The notes: generated by a model from the letters alone, not told the origin. Numbered from the stretch's first letter, positions 14,000-23,333 are shown. The stretch is DNA of 40,806 nucleotides from Stenoxybacter acetivorans DSM 19021 (GCF_000745895.1 NZ_JQKE01000023.1:1-40806), one strand, 5' to 3'. Numbers and translations: made by a program.

Positions 14000-15184
14000 A
14001 TGAGTGAATATTTATTTACGTCTGAATCAGTGTCTGAAGGACACCCCGATAAGGTTGCCGATCAAATCTCCGATGCGATTTTAGACGCCGTTCTTGAGCA
14101 AGATCCGCTGGGACGTGTGGCGGCAGAAACCTTAGTGAATACAGGCTTGTGTGTACTGGCGGGAGAAATTACCACGCGGGCGCACGTGAACTACATTCAG
14201 GTAGCCCGAGAAACCATTAAACAGATTGGTTATACGTCTTCAGAAATGGGTTTTGATGCCGATGGCTGTGCGGTGATGGTGTGCTATGACGAGCAATCTT
14301 CTGATATTGCGCAAGGCGTGAATGAGGGAGAAGGTTTGGATTTGGACATGGGCGCGGGCGACCAAGGTTTAATGTTTGGCTATGCCTGTGATGAAACGCC
14401 GACACTGATGCCGTTTGCGATTTATTACGCCCACCGCTTAATGCAACGCCAAAGCGAGGTGCGCAAAAATGGTACGCTGCCGTGGCTGCGTCCTGATGCT
14501 AAGGCGCAATTGACTTGTGTTTATGATGCGGACAGCGGTAAGGTGAAACGCATTGATACGGTAGTACTCTCTACGCAGCACGAGCCGCACATCACTCATG
14601 AAACCTTAACGGCGGCGGTGATTGAACACATTATTAAACCGGTGCTACCAAGCAGTATGCTGACGGCGGATACCAAATATTTAATCAACCCAACAGGGCG
14701 TTTTGTGATTGGCGGTCCGCAAGGCGACTGCGGATTAACCGGACGCAAGATTATTGTTGATAGTTACGGCGGTGCTGCGCCGCACGGCGGCGGTGCGTTT
14801 TCAGGGAAAGATCCTACAAAGGTGGATCGTTCCGCTGCTTATGCGTGCCGTTATGTGGCTAAAAATATTGTTGCCGCCGGCTTGGCGAGTCAATGCCAAA
14901 TTCAAATCTCTTACGCCATCGGCATTGCCAAACCAACATCAATTGCCATCGATACTTTTGGAACAGGAAAGATTGAAGAGGCTGATTTAATTGAATTGGT
15001 TAATCGTCATTTTGACTTGCGCCCCAAAGGCATTATTCAAATGCTGAATTTGCAGCGTCCGATTTACCGCAAAACGGCAGCATATGGTCATTTTGGGCGG
15101 GAAGAGCCTGAATTTACTTGGGAACAAACAGATAAGGCAGCGTGGCTGCGAGCGGAAGCCGCTCGTTTGCATTTGATTAAATAA
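14000..15184 (+). CDS. metK: S-adenosylmethionine synthetase
   Basis: This 394-residue enzyme makes S-adenosylmethionine from methionine and ATP and supplies the cell's methyl donor. The N-terminus [19 protein letters not shown] is invariant in the family. The two signature motifs [12 protein letters not shown] (~118-129) and [19 protein letters not shown] (~259-277) carry the phosphate- and metal-binding residues. Length and ends match the family with no damage. It is transcribed away from the acyltransferase and followed 17-23 bases later by mltA, so the two may be co-transcribed. Confidence 0.97.
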   Translation: MSEYLFTSESVSEGHPDKVADQISDAILDAVLEQDPLGRVAAETLVNTGLCVLAGEITTRAHVNYIQVARETIKQIGYTSSEMGFDADGCAVMVCYDEQSSDIAQGVNEGEGLDLDMGAGDQGLMFGYACDETPTLMPFAIYYAHRLMQRQSEVRKNGTLPWLRPDAKAQLTCVYDADSGKVKRIDTVVLSTQHEPHITHETLTAAVIEHIIKPVLPSSMLTADTKYLINPTGRFVIGGPQGDCGLTGRKIIVDSYGGAAPHGGGAFSGKDPTKVDRSAAYACRYVAKNIVAAGLASQCQIQISYAIGIAKPTSIAIDTFGTGKIEEADLIELVNRHFDLRPKGIIQMLNLQRPIYRKTAAYGHFGREEPEFTWEQTDKAAWLRAEAARLHLIK

Positions 15185-15207
15185 ATGGAAGACAAACTGA
15201 TTTGAAC

Positions 15208-16521
15208 ATGAACGTGGGTGGATTCAGGCGAATTTTAACGGGTGCTTTGGTATTGGCGATACTGGCGTGTGCCAAAACGCCGACAATTGTGCCGCAGACA
15301 GTTGAACCGAAACCGGCGGCGGGTTTTACTGCACCTTTGCCTTTGCATCAAGTGTATTATCCCGGTGTGGGTGGGGTTGGCTACCGCACGGTGGGTTTTG
15401 ATGAATTGCCGCAATGGCATCAGCAAAATTTTGTTGAGAGTTTGAATGCGTTTAAGAAAAGCTGCCTGAAATTGCAAACACAGATTCAGTGGCAATCGGT
15501 TTGTAATGCGGCATACGCCGTGCCGCAGCGGCAACAAGCGGCAAAGCATTTTTTTGAGTATTATTTTACGCCTTGGGAAGTGAGTCAGAACGGGAAAGTA
15601 TCCGGTTTGGTAACAGGGTATTACGAACCGGTATTAACGGGAGATATTGAGGCGACAGCAAAGGCGAAATACCCGATTTACGGCGCACCGAATGATCTGG
15701 TTACAGTGGCATTACCTGCCTTTTTGCGTCATGCCAAAAATAAGGTTCATATACGTCTGATTACTGCTAATCAAGGTGAAATTGCCGAAAACGGCGAATA
15801 CATTGCTAATTTGGCGCAGTTTGTGCTTACCGGTAAAAGCGATGTGATTAAAGGGCGGATTGAAGGAAATGCTTTTGTACCGTATTACACGCGTGCACAA
15901 ATCAATGCGGGGGTACTGTCGAATAAAGCACCGATATTGGCATATGCCGATAATCCGATTGAGTTGTTTTTTTTGCAGGTGCAAGGCTCCGGTCAATTGA
16001 AAACGCCTCAAGGACAATATCTTCGATTGGCGTATGCCGATAAGAATGGCCATCTTTATGTTTCGATTGGTAAATATATGGCGAACATGGGTTATCTGCC
16101 TTTGTCTGCCACCAGTATGCAGGGCATACGTGATTGGATAAATAGTCATCCGGAGCGTTTGTCGGAAATTTTGGCGCAAAATCCCAGTTATGTTTTTTTT
16201 CAGGCAGCCCAGCCGCAAGTCAATGAGGGTCCTGCCGGTGCTTTGGGTGTGCCGCTGACGGAAGGTTATTCGGCAGCGGTGGATAAGCGGTATATTTATT
16301 TGGGCGCACCTATTTTTTTAGCAACAACTCACCCGCAAAGCGGCTTTGGGTTGAACCGCCTGTTGTTGGCGCAAGATACCGGCAGTGCCATTCAGGGAGC
16401 AGTGCGTGTGGATTATTTTTGGGGCTACGGTGATGCGGCAGGTGAATTGGCGGGTAAGATGAAATATACGGGTTATGTGTGGCAGCTGCTACCCAATGGT
16501 ATGTTGCCGGAAGTGAGGTAA
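15208..16521 (+). CDS. mltA: Membrane-bound lytic murein transglycosylase A
   Basis: A 437-residue outer membrane lipoprotein that cleaves peptidoglycan to 1,6-anhydromuropeptides. The signal peptide ends in ILAC, so the lipid-anchor cysteine is residue 16. The MltA barrel domain spans roughly 100-340 (VTGYYEPVLTG near the start of the domain, FFLQVQGSGQL in the middle). The 3D domain at the C-terminus has AQDTGSAIQGAVRVDYFWG, with the aspartates typical of the active site. The start is ATG 15208; a TTG at 15202 is an alternative, with GGAAGA nine bases upstream of it. The neisserial counterpart is the antigen GNA33. Confidence 0.93.
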   Translation: MNVGGFRRILTGALVLAILACAKTPTIVPQTVEPKPAAGFTAPLPLHQVYYPGVGGVGYRTVGFDELPQWHQQNFVESLNAFKKSCLKLQTQIQWQSVCNAAYAVPQRQQAAKHFFEYYFTPWEVSQNGKVSGLVTGYYEPVLTGDIEATAKAKYPIYGAPNDLVTVALPAFLRHAKNKVHIRLITANQGEIAENGEYIANLAQFVLTGKSDVIKGRIEGNAFVPYYTRAQINAGVLSNKAPILAYADNPIELFFLQVQGSGQLKTPQGQYLRLAYADKNGHLYVSIGKYMANMGYLPLSATSMQGIRDWINSHPERLSEILAQNPSYVFFQAAQPQVNEGPAGALGVPLTEGYSAAVDKRYIYLGAPIFLATTHPQSGFGLNRLLLAQDTGSAIQGAVRVDYFWGYGDAAGELAGKMKYTGYVWQLLPNGMLPEVR

Positions 16522-16640
16522 GACGGTGCGTTTTTTATTTGCTTTATGTTGCAGTGCTGGGGTATATTTTCCACTTTCATGGTTTTGGCGGCAATTATGG
16601 CAGTCATAATGTTAAAAGCAAAAGAGAAAGGCGGGCGAGA

Positions 16641-18170
16641 ATGAGTATTTATGTCTTGATTCCTTTGCTGTTGTTGCTTGTGGTGCTGGTTGTATTGAAT
16701 AAGCGTCAAAAGCAGGAGAAAATTGAACCTGATGGGAAGAAAAAGATACAGGCATCAGGTAAGGGAAAAAAAGCTGTATCAAGGGAGAGGATTGCCACTA
16801 AAAAAATCGATAAATCTGCCGGTAAAAATAAAGAAGCTGAATTAAAAGCGGGAGCAAAGAAAGAGTCTGCTGCCGTTGATGTGAAGCGAGGATCGGTTGC
16901 TTCTTCAGAAGAAGATGACTGGGATTGGCAAGCAGCACCTGTTGCTGCAACTTCGGTTGCCGTAGAGGAAGTGGATCGTTTAACGGAATATAAGGTCTAT
17001 AAGCAGTTTGGTTATTTCCAAAAAGCAGCAGAATCATTAGGCGGCTACCTGAAAGAAAATACACTGAAACAAGGCGTTCGCAATGCTTTGGTGTTGGAAT
17101 TGGCGGGTTTATGGCTGGAAGCGAAAGATGCTGATAGCTTGTGTGAAGTAATTGATTCATATCGTGATTCTTTATCTCATGAAGAGCAGGAAAATTTAAT
17201 TCGGCAAGGTTTGCAGCTGGATGGCAATAATTTGCCTTTGCGTGTATTGGCGGAAGAATTGCTGGGCTGGGGGGTGCTGGAAGCAGAAAAAGAGGTTGGC
17301 GTCTCTCCGGAAAAAAATAACGAAATCGCCGCTGAGGTTATCAGTAAAACAAAAACAGAAATGCCTGCTTCTCGTGAAGAATCTGCTCAAGAACACTTTA
17401 GCTCTCAAGAGCATTTGGACTTGGTAACGGGCAATGTTGATTCTTTCCGTATTCGTGATGAAGAAAAAGAAGCTCTGCTGAATTTTGCTGATTCAGAACG
17501 CAGTTGGCGGTTATTAAAAGGGCAAATGCCTTATGATGTGGCGGTGCGGTGCTTGAATAAAGCCATTGCTCACGCAGAAAAACCCGCTGATTTATTGATT
17601 GACGCATTGACTGCAGATCATCAAAATCGTGATGTCAGTGAATTTGCACAACATCTGTGGCGGCTTTATTATACTTTGGGTGTGTATGGCAGTAGAATTA
17701 AAAGTTCTATGCTGCAATGGGGTTCCGGCTTGGGTTTGCATCCTGTTTTTGATGCGCTGCAAAGTAATCCCAACGAAACTCAGCTAAGAGAAATTGGTAT
17801 GTCGTTCGGTTATTTACCTGTTAACAGCAGTGCTATGAAAGCAAGGTGGTTGCCGTTGGTGGGAAGTGCCGGTAATGGTGACGGACAGACAAGCGGTACA
17901 CCTGCCGAGAAAATATTGAGCGAAGCGGAAACTCTGTTAAATTATGGTCAACTGGATTACGCCATGGATGCGCTGGAAAACGCAATTGTCAAATATCCCA
18001 TGGAATCGCAGCTTTACATTACTTTATTTGGTTTATATGAACGCTCGGAAGATTGGGATCGTCTGCAAAACACCCTACAGGTTATCCGTGAACAAATTAA
18101 AACACCGCCGCAGGAGGTAACGTTGGCTATGAGTCAATTATTGCAACGCATGAATCGAAAAGTGGGATAA
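16641..18170 (+). CDS. Membrane-anchored TPR protein, first gene of GTPase/roadblock operon
   Basis: A 509-residue protein from ATG 16641; the frame stays open upstream into mltA but the membrane anchor sets the start. Residues 3-20 are a single hydrophobic helix (IYVLIPLLLLLVVLVVL). A very lysine-rich linker follows (~21-80), then an acidic stretch (SSEEDDWDWQ). The remainder is helical with TPR-like repeats, for example EYKVYKQFGYFQKAAESLGGYL near 114-135 and YGQLDYAMDALENAIVKYP near the C-terminus. The anchor-linker-TPR build recalls FimV/HubP-type polar organisers, but no LysM domain is visible. It leads a five-gene operon with a GTPase and roadblock proteins; a scaffold role is inferred. 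Confidence 0.65.
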   Translation: MSIYVLIPLLLLLVVLVVLNKRQKQEKIEPDGKKKIQASGKGKKAVSRERIATKKIDKSAGKNKEAELKAGAKKESAAVDVKRGSVASSEEDDWDWQAAPVAATSVAVEEVDRLTEYKVYKQFGYFQKAAESLGGYLKENTLKQGVRNALVLELAGLWLEAKDADSLCEVIDSYRDSLSHEEQENLIRQGLQLDGNNLPLRVLAEELLGWGVLEAEKEVGVSPEKNNEIAAEVISKTKTEMPASREESAQEHFSSQEHLDLVTGNVDSFRIRDEEKEALLNFADSERSWRLLKGQMPYDVAVRCLNKAIAHAEKPADLLIDALTADHQNRDVSEFAQHLWRLYYTLGVYGSRIKSSMLQWGSGLGLHPVFDALQSNPNETQLREIGMSFGYLPVNSSAMKARWLPLVGSAGNGDGQTSGTPAEKILSEAETLLNYGQLDYAMDALENAIVKYPMESQLYITLFGLYERSEDWDRLQNTLQVIREQIKTPPQEVTLAMSQLLQRMNRKVG

Positions 18171-18172
18171 GA

Positions 18173-19294
18173 ATGGAAGCTAATATTTCTCAAGGTGTTC
18201 GTGTGTTATTATTGAACGTGGATGCGCGGCAAAGTGCCATGTTGCATATGGCATTTAAGATGCGTGCTACTGATCATTATACGATTATTGAAGATGGTCA
18301 AGGTGTACCGGATTTGGTTTTGGTTGATGGCGACGGACAAGATGGTCAAAAAGAGTGGTTGTCTGCTAAGCAGCGTTATGAATCATCTGTTATTGTTTTT
18401 TTTGCGCGCAAACCGCCCGAGATAACCGCACCCTACTTAGCCAAGCCGCTGAAATTTGATACCTTGTTTACCAGTTTGCGTAACTTGCGAAATGGCAACG
18501 GTATCTGGTTGGCTGACAGCGATAAGGCGAATGTCAGCAATGGACAGGACAGCAGCAAGAGCGGCAGCGGCAATACTGCACCATTGAGTCATGCTCAATC
18601 ACAGAAAACAGCAAGCGGTGGACAGGAAACGCAGCGAGTCAGTATTCATCGTTTCTCTTGTGATGGTACTTTATTGGGTGCGCTGCAAGGATTGGCTCAG
18701 CAAACTCAGGATACGGCGATTACTTTGGATAATAAGCCGCTTTTAATTGTGTTTCCGAGTATCCAGCGGGTGTTTGTTGCTGTCAGTGGAGAAGAGTTGC
18801 GCGAATTCAGTATGCAAGCAGGTTTGGTTTTTCAGACTCGCCCGATTCCTGAAGGCAGTGAACAGTTACGAGACAAGGCTAAGATAACATTACAGTCTTG
18901 TATATGGCAGTTGGCTGTTTGGACAGCCAACGGGCGTTTAATGTCTCCGATACGTCCTGATACAATAATGAAACTGAAAGCATGGCCGAATATGACTCGG
19001 CTGGCATATTTGCCCGAATCCATGCGCTTATCGGCGTTTTTAGTAAAAACCCCGGTTGCGCTGGCTACTTTATATAAATTATTGCCCGTTGATATGGCTG
19101 ATATATTAAACTACGTGGCTGCCACTTATGCGACAGGATTTTTGCAAATACAGCAGCCGGTTACCAATGAACCAAACAAACAAACAGATAATGGCGAAGT
19201 AACCATGTCCAGAGAGCGGCAGCACACAGAAGATGCGGCAGATGAACACAGTGGAATGTTGCAGCGGTTAATGGGCAGATTGCGCAGAAAGTAA
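18173..19294 (+). CDS. Receiver-like domain protein of GTPase operon
   Basis: A 373-residue protein starting two bases after the TPR gene. Residues ~8-105 look like a CheY-type receiver: VRVLLLNVDARQ, then PDLVLVDGDGQ at the phosphoacceptor position (D of VLVDGDG), and PYLAKPLKFDTLF with the conserved Lys-Pro near the end. A Ser/Gln/Gly linker (~115-150) follows, then a domain of unknown type (VSIHRFSCDGTLLGALQGLA to about 320) and a charged tail. It probably senses or relays a signal to the downstream GTPase. Whether the receiver is phosphorylated is unknown, since the usual N-terminal acidic pair is incomplete. Confidence 0.55.
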   Translation: MEANISQGVRVLLLNVDARQSAMLHMAFKMRATDHYTIIEDGQGVPDLVLVDGDGQDGQKEWLSAKQRYESSVIVFFARKPPEITAPYLAKPLKFDTLFTSLRNLRNGNGIWLADSDKANVSNGQDSSKSGSGNTAPLSHAQSQKTASGGQETQRVSIHRFSCDGTLLGALQGLAQQTQDTAITLDNKPLLIVFPSIQRVFVAVSGEELREFSMQAGLVFQTRPIPEGSEQLRDKAKITLQSCIWQLAVWTANGRLMSPIRPDTIMKLKAWPNMTRLAYLPESMRLSAFLVKTPVALATLYKLLPVDMADILNYVAATYATGFLQIQQPVTNEPNKQTDNGEVTMSRERQHTEDAADEHSGMLQRLMGRLRRK

Positions 19295-19313
19295 ATAAGG
19301 ATTAACTTACATC

Positions 19314-19850
19314 ATGATAGAAAACAAAATTATTTTTACCGGACCGGTTGGTGTTGGCAAAACGACAGCTATTGCAGCATTATCAGATGATCCACCTGTT
19401 CAAACCGATGCCAGTGCTTCAGATATGACACAAGTTCGTAAAGGTTATACTACTGTTGCTATGGATTACGGCGTGATTCGCTTAGATGAAAATCATAAAG
19501 TTCATCTTTACGGTACGCCGGGGCAAGAACGCTTTGATTTTATGTGGGGTATTTTGAGTAAAGGCAGCATGGGTTTGATTTTGTTGCTGGATAATACTCG
19601 TGCCAACCCTTTTAAAGACTTACAATTCTTCTTGACTTCATTCAGTGATTTGATACACGATGCACCAATTGTCATTGGCATTACCAAGATGGATTTGAGC
19701 AGCCAGCCCGGAATCGAATCTTATCAGCAGTATTTGGCGCAGCATGGTTTGAATGTGCCTGTTTTTGAAGTTGATGCTCGCAGCGAAGATGATGTGAAGC
19801 AATTAGTAACCGCTATGTTGTATTCTATTGATCCCGGTTTGAGAGGATAA
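19314..19850 (+). CDS. MglA-like small Ras/Arf-type GTPase
   Basis: A 178-residue GTPase. The P-loop is GPVGVGKT (10-17); the switch II motif is YGTPGQERF (66-74), lacking the usual DxxG aspartate as in bacterial MglA-type and CvnD-type GTPases; the base-recognition motif is TKMD (124-127). Such proteins are switches for cell polarity and motility, controlled by roadblock (MglB-type) partners. A roadblock gene lies in the same operon, which supports that role here. It starts 19 bases after the receiver-like gene and is followed nine bases later by the next. Confidence 0.85.
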   Translation: MIENKIIFTGPVGVGKTTAIAALSDDPPVQTDASASDMTQVRKGYTTVAMDYGVIRLDENHKVHLYGTPGQERFDFMWGILSKGSMGLILLLDNTRANPFKDLQFFLTSFSDLIHDAPIVIGITKMDLSSQPGIESYQQYLAQHGLNVPVFEVDARSEDDVKQLVTAMLYSIDPGLRG

Positions 19851-19859
19851 TAGTATTCC

Positions 19860-20510
19860 ATGGAATCTACACTATTATTACAGCATAACCTATACCCTAA
19901 GGTAACACCGGCGGGGGCATATTATGCGGTATCCAATACGGGGCGCAGTGCAAGCCGCATGTTGCTGGCCAGCATATTGCAAGCCGATGTGAGCGAGGTT
20001 TTGACGGAAGATAAACTCAAACAATGGGCTGAAACAGACGACATCAATACAGCATTGAGTTTGTTGTATCGTTTACAGCGGCTGGAGTTCTTATATGGAG
20101 AGCGTCAAGCCAGTTCCCGATTGGTGAAGGTAACAGCAGATGAGTTTGATGGTATTCTCGGGCAGCTTTCCGATAATAACCGAGCGTTGTTGGTGGATAA
20201 AGATGGATTTTATTTTGCTAATGCAGGGTTTAACCACGAAACCGCAGAAGAAGTGGCGAATTTAGCCAGTGAAACTGTTCGCTTGATGGAGAGACACAGT
20301 TTGCTTATCAGAAATAATCTGAATATTTATAACACCGCAATGGGTATTTGCGATCCGACAGGGCAAAGTGAGCTAACTTTTTTCCCTTTTTATGTAGGTG
20401 ATGTTAAAAATATTTTAGCAACCTCGGGTATGCCTTTGCTGAATGGGGAAGCATTCGTTACTTTGGTTCGATCCTTATACGTTTTGGTAGGTGATGACAT
20501 CCGTCAATGA
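19860..20510 (+). CDS. Putative helix-turn-helix plus roadblock-like protein
   Basis: A 216-residue protein. The N-terminal part (~1-85) is helical and could form a winged helix (MLLASILQADVSEVLTEDKLKQWA, LSLLYRLQRLEFLYG). The C-terminal part (~100-216) has the strand-helix pattern of a roadblock/LC7 fold (ALLVDKDGFYFANAGFNHET, VANLASETVRLMERH, LTFFPFYVGDVKNIL). It lies between the GTPase and a clear roadblock gene, like the DUF742/roadblock partners of GTPases in Streptomyces conservons. The fold assignment is by eye and moderate; a regulator or effector of the GTPase is the likeliest role. Confidence 0.5.
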   Translation: MESTLLLQHNLYPKVTPAGAYYAVSNTGRSASRMLLASILQADVSEVLTEDKLKQWAETDDINTALSLLYRLQRLEFLYGERQASSRLVKVTADEFDGILGQLSDNNRALLVDKDGFYFANAGFNHETAEEVANLASETVRLMERHSLLIRNNLNIYNTAMGICDPTGQSELTFFPFYVGDVKNILATSGMPLLNGEAFVTLVRSLYVLVGDDIRQ

Positions 20511-20554
20511 TGCTGAAAACACAATTAATTTGAATTTGCTGGGAAGAATTAAAA

Positions 20555-20923
20555 ATGCAAGAAAAACAATTATTAATCTCTGTTTTGAGTGATTTAAACA
20601 GCTCGTCCGGTGAGATTGTTGCATCGGCAGTGATTTCTACTGACGGTTTGCCTGTAGCCGCTTTGTTGCAAAGCGGTGTTGATCCGGATCGTGTTGGTGC
20701 GATGTCGGCAGCATTGTTGGCATTGAGTAGCCGTATTTCGCGTGAATTACAGCGAGGCAACTTGAAACAAGTGATTGTAGAGGGTGAGAAAGGGTATGTG
20801 TTGCTGATTCAAGCAGGAATCGGCAACGTGTTGGCAGTAACAGCCAATGAAAACGCCAAACTGGGTTTAATTTTGTTGGATGCCCGCCGAGCCGCTAAAA
20901 GCATTGTGGATATTTGCGGTTGA
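20555..20923 (+). CDS. Roadblock/LC7 domain protein (MglB-like)
   Basis: A 122-residue single-domain protein of the roadblock/LC7 fold: IVASAVISTDGLPVAALLQ, a glycine/alanine-rich helix (MSAALLALSSRISRELQ), then GYVLLIQAGIGNVLAVTANEN and a C-terminal helix. Members act as GTPase-activating or scaffold proteins for MglA-like GTPases, working as dimers. It closes the five-gene operon and is followed by a terminator, so the natural partner is the GTPase at 19314. The start has GGGAAGAA upstream. Confidence 0.8.
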   Translation: MQEKQLLISVLSDLNSSSGEIVASAVISTDGLPVAALLQSGVDPDRVGAMSAALLALSSRISRELQRGNLKQVIVEGEKGYVLLIQAGIGNVLAVTANENAKLGLILLDARRAAKSIVDICG

Positions 20924-20983
20924 TTATTTTGTTGTGATTGCTTTGCAATAAAATTTAAACAAAATTACTGCCTGAAAATAGCG

Positions 20984-21015
20984 AAAATGGTGGGTATTGA
21001 ATTCCCGCCATTTTT
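20984..21015 (+). terminator. Rho-independent terminator after roadblock gene
   Basis: AAAATGGTGGG (20984-20994) pairs with CCCGCCATTTTT (21004-21015), a stem with one G-U pair and a T-run. It ends the GTPase operon. Confidence 0.8.
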
Positions 21016-21030
21016 GTATATTTGTTTTTC

Positions 21031-21059
21031 TTGTGTTTTTTTATGTTTTTCATTAAAAT
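21031..21059 (+). promoter_or_regulatory. Putative sigma-70 promoter of rpsF operon
   Basis: TTGTGT (21031-21036) and TAAAAT (21054-21059) are separated by 17 bases, about 70 bases before the rpsF start and just after the preceding terminator. Confidence 0.55.
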
Positions 21060-21127
21060 ACTCGGTTCTATCAACCTTGCCTTTTACTTCGCATGGTAAA
21101 AGGATTTATTAGCCACAAGGAGTACAC

Positions 21128-21514
21128 ATGCGTCATTATGAAATCGTGTTCATCGTTCACCCTGATCAAAGCGAGCAAGTCGGTGCGATGGTGGAACGCT
21201 ACAAAGAAACAGTTACAGAGTCCGGCGGTAAAATTCACCGCTTGGAAGATTGGGGTCGCCGCCAATTGGCATATCCCATTAACAAAATTCATAAAGCACA
21301 TTATGTGTTGATGAATGTGGAATGTGAACCCAAAGTGATTGATGAAATCGAAACCGCATTCCGTTTCAATGATGCAGTATTGCGCCACTTAACCGTGAAA
21401 ATGAATGAAGCGGTTACTGAGGCTTCTCCGATGATGAAAGAAGAGAAATCCAAAAGTTTGTTGAGCGGCAATGCCTCTGAAAAAACAGCTGAAGCCGTTG
21501 CTGAACAAGCATAA
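21128..21514 (+). CDS. rpsF: 30S ribosomal protein S6
   Basis: A 128-residue ribosomal protein S6. [21 protein letters not shown] at the start and [21 protein letters not shown] (~36-56) are the family's hallmarks. It binds S18 and 16S rRNA in the small subunit platform. AAGGAG lies at 21117-21122. The last ~30 residues form an Ala/Glu/Ser-rich tail, as in other betaproteobacteria. It heads the conserved rpsF-priB-rpsR-rplI operon. Confidence 0.96.
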   Translation: MRHYEIVFIVHPDQSEQVGAMVERYKETVTESGGKIHRLEDWGRRQLAYPINKIHKAHYVLMNVECEPKVIDEIETAFRFNDAVLRHLTVKMNEAVTEASPMMKEEKSKSLLSGNASEKTAEAVAEQA

Positions 21515-21529
21515 GCGAAAGTAAAAATT

Positions 21530-21826
21530 TTGGATAACCGGCTTCGCTTAAGTGCCCAAATCAAAAGTTTGGAAACCATTCGCTACACACCTGCTGGTTT
21601 GCCGGTGTTGCATATGTGGCTCAGCCACGAATCTTGGCAGGCAGAATTGGGGGAGCGGTATTTGGCAAAAATGGAAATAGAAGCCAAAGCACTGGGTGAA
21701 ATGGCGTTAAATTGGCAATATCAAGTGGGCGATTGTGTTGAAATCAGTGGATTTCTTGCTCAAAAAGGATTGCGCCATACTCGGTCGGTATTGCACATTC
21801 AATCTATTCACGAAAATAAAGGTTAA
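21530..21826 (+). CDS. priB: Primosomal replication protein N (PriB)
   Basis: A 98-residue single-stranded DNA binding OB-fold protein that works with PriA in replication restart. RLSAQIKSLETIRYTPAGLPVLHMWLSHES is typical of neisserial PriB, and the place between rpsF and rpsR is the conserved one. The start is a TTG at 21530, since no ATG occurs before the conserved NRLRLSAQIKSLE block; the ribosome site is weak, which would keep expression well below that of the ribosomal proteins around it. Confidence 0.9.
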   Translation: MDNRLRLSAQIKSLETIRYTPAGLPVLHMWLSHESWQAELGERYLAKMEIEAKALGEMALNWQYQVGDCVEISGFLAQKGLRHTRSVLHIQSIHENKG

Positions 21827-21832
21827 AACGAC

Positions 21833-22063
21833 ATGGCTCGTCAATCATTTAAACGCAGAAAATTCTGCCGTTTTACGGTAGAAGGCATCAAACAAGTTGA
21901 TTATAAATCTGTTGATTTATTAAAAGATTTTATTTCTGAAAACGGTAAAATTATCCCCGCTCGCATTACTGGCACCAAATCACATTACCAACGTCAATTA
22001 TCGGTTGCGGTGAAACGTGCCCGCTTTTTGGCATTGTTGCCCTACACCGATCAACATAAATAA
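21833..22063 (+). CDS. rpsR: 30S ribosomal protein S18
   Basis: A 76-residue S18 protein: [16 protein letters not shown] at the start, [27 protein letters not shown], and the basic C-terminus [20 protein letters not shown] match the family along its whole length. It forms a heterodimer with S6 in the 30S subunit. It lies six bases after priB and 14 before rplI. Confidence 0.97.
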   Translation: MARQSFKRRKFCRFTVEGIKQVDYKSVDLLKDFISENGKIIPARITGTKSHYQRQLSVAVKRARFLALLPYTDQHK

Positions 22064-22077
22064 TTAAGGAAAAAATC

Positions 22078-22530
22078 ATGCAAATTATTTTGTTAGAAAA
22101 AGTTGGCGGTTTGGGCAATCTGGGTGATTTGGTTACTGTGAAAAACGGTTATGCCCGCAATTTCTTAATTCCGCAAAAGAAAGCTCAGCGTGCTACTTCG
22201 GCTAACTTGGCTGCTTTTGAAGAACGCCGCGCTGAATATGAAGCCCAGCAAGCCAAAATTTTGGCAGATGCACAAGTGCGTCAGGAAAAATTGAATGGTC
22301 AAACCATTACAGTGGCACAGAAAGCCGGTGTTGATGGTCGTTTGTTTGGTTCTGTAACCAATAATGATATTGCTGAAGCCATTAAAGCGGCCGGCGTTGA
22401 TGTTGCCAAAGCCAATGTACGTTTGCCCAATGGTCCTTTAAAAGCAGTTGGCGAATATCTCATTGAAGTTGCTCTGCATACTGATGCAGTGGCAGAAGTT
22501 ACTGTAGCGGTGATTGCTGCTACTGAGTAA
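22078..22530 (+). CDS. rplI: 50S ribosomal protein L9
   Basis: A 150-residue L9 protein. The N-terminal domain [19 protein letters not shown]...[13 protein letters not shown] binds 23S rRNA, then comes the long connecting helix (~40-75) and the C-terminal domain. AAGGAA precedes the start. It is the last gene of the operon and a strong terminator follows. Confidence 0.97.
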   Translation: MQIILLEKVGGLGNLGDLVTVKNGYARNFLIPQKKAQRATSANLAAFEERRAEYEAQQAKILADAQVRQEKLNGQTITVAQKAGVDGRLFGSVTNNDIAEAIKAAGVDVAKANVRLPNGPLKAVGEYLIEVALHTDAVAEVTVAVIAATE

Positions 22531-22566
22531 TCCTGTATCAAAAACAATCAGAATTCAGATTGGCTG

Positions 22567-22616
22567 AAAAAACGCACTGTCAAAAGCGGGAATTCCTGCT
22601 TGGGCGGTGCGTTTTT
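22567..22616 (+). terminator. Rho-independent terminator after rplI
   Basis: AAAACGCAC (22569-22577) pairs with GTGCGTTTT (22607-22615). An inner stem is formed by AAGCGGGAATTCCTGCTT, and the hairpin ends in a T-run. Confidence 0.8.
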
Positions 22617-22642
22617 ATGTGAAAGCGAGATAAATCGAAAAT

Positions 22643-23284
22643 ATGGAAACCATAGATTTGCACAATATCAGGCAAGACTACAGCAAGCAATCTTTGTCGG
22701 TGGCTGATTGCAGTGATGATCCACTGGTACAATTCAGAAGCTGGCTGAATGAAGCCATGCGTGCTCAGGTAAATGAACCCACCGCCATGAATGTGGCAAC
22801 GGTGAATGAGCAAGGGCAGCCGAATGCCAGGATGGTTTTGCTCAAAGAAATTAATGACTGTGGTTTTGTTTTCTTTAGTAATTATCATAGCCGCAAGGGC
22901 AGGGCTTTGGCAGCAAATCCATTTGCCGCATTGACGTTTTTTTGGCCGGAATTAGAGCGGCAAGTGCGTATTGAAGGGAAAGTGAACAGGCTGTCTGAAA
23001 CAGATTCCGATTTATATTTTGCTACACGTCCCTACAGCAGCCGTATTGGTGCATGGGCAAGTCATCAAAGTGAGGTGATTGGCAGCAAGCAAGAATTATT
23101 GGCAAAGGCAACCTTAATCGGTGTTAAACATCCGCTTAATGTACCGCGCCCGCCTCATTGGGGCGGTTATATAGTGTTGCCGGAGTTGTTGGAATTTTGG
23201 CAAGGCCGTCCCAGCCGTTTGCATGACCGTATTCAATATCGGCTGGATAAACAACAATGGATTAAAGAACGGCTGTCGCCATAG
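22643..23284 (+). CDS. pdxH: Pyridoxine/pyridoxamine 5'-phosphate oxidase
   Basis: A 213-residue flavoenzyme that makes pyridoxal 5'-phosphate, the last step of vitamin B6 synthesis and salvage. Recognised blocks are [21 protein letters not shown] (FMN site, ~49-69), [28 protein letters not shown] and the C-terminal signature [12 protein letters not shown]. The length is normal. It is a single gene between the rplI terminator and a lipoprotein gene. Confidence 0.96.
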   Translation: METIDLHNIRQDYSKQSLSVADCSDDPLVQFRSWLNEAMRAQVNEPTAMNVATVNEQGQPNARMVLLKEINDCGFVFFSNYHSRKGRALAANPFAALTFFWPELERQVRIEGKVNRLSETDSDLYFATRPYSSRIGAWASHQSEVIGSKQELLAKATLIGVKHPLNVPRPPHWGGYIVLPELLEFWQGRPSRLHDRIQYRLDKQQWIKERLSP

Positions 23285-23333
23285 AGACATCATCATAGAG
23301 GCATTACCGGGGTTTTTCGGATATGGCTTGCTG

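Noticed and set aside
16526-16606. Short frame between mltA and the TPR gene starting GTG 16526
   Set aside because: Only 26 codons, no ribosome site, and no conservation evidence.
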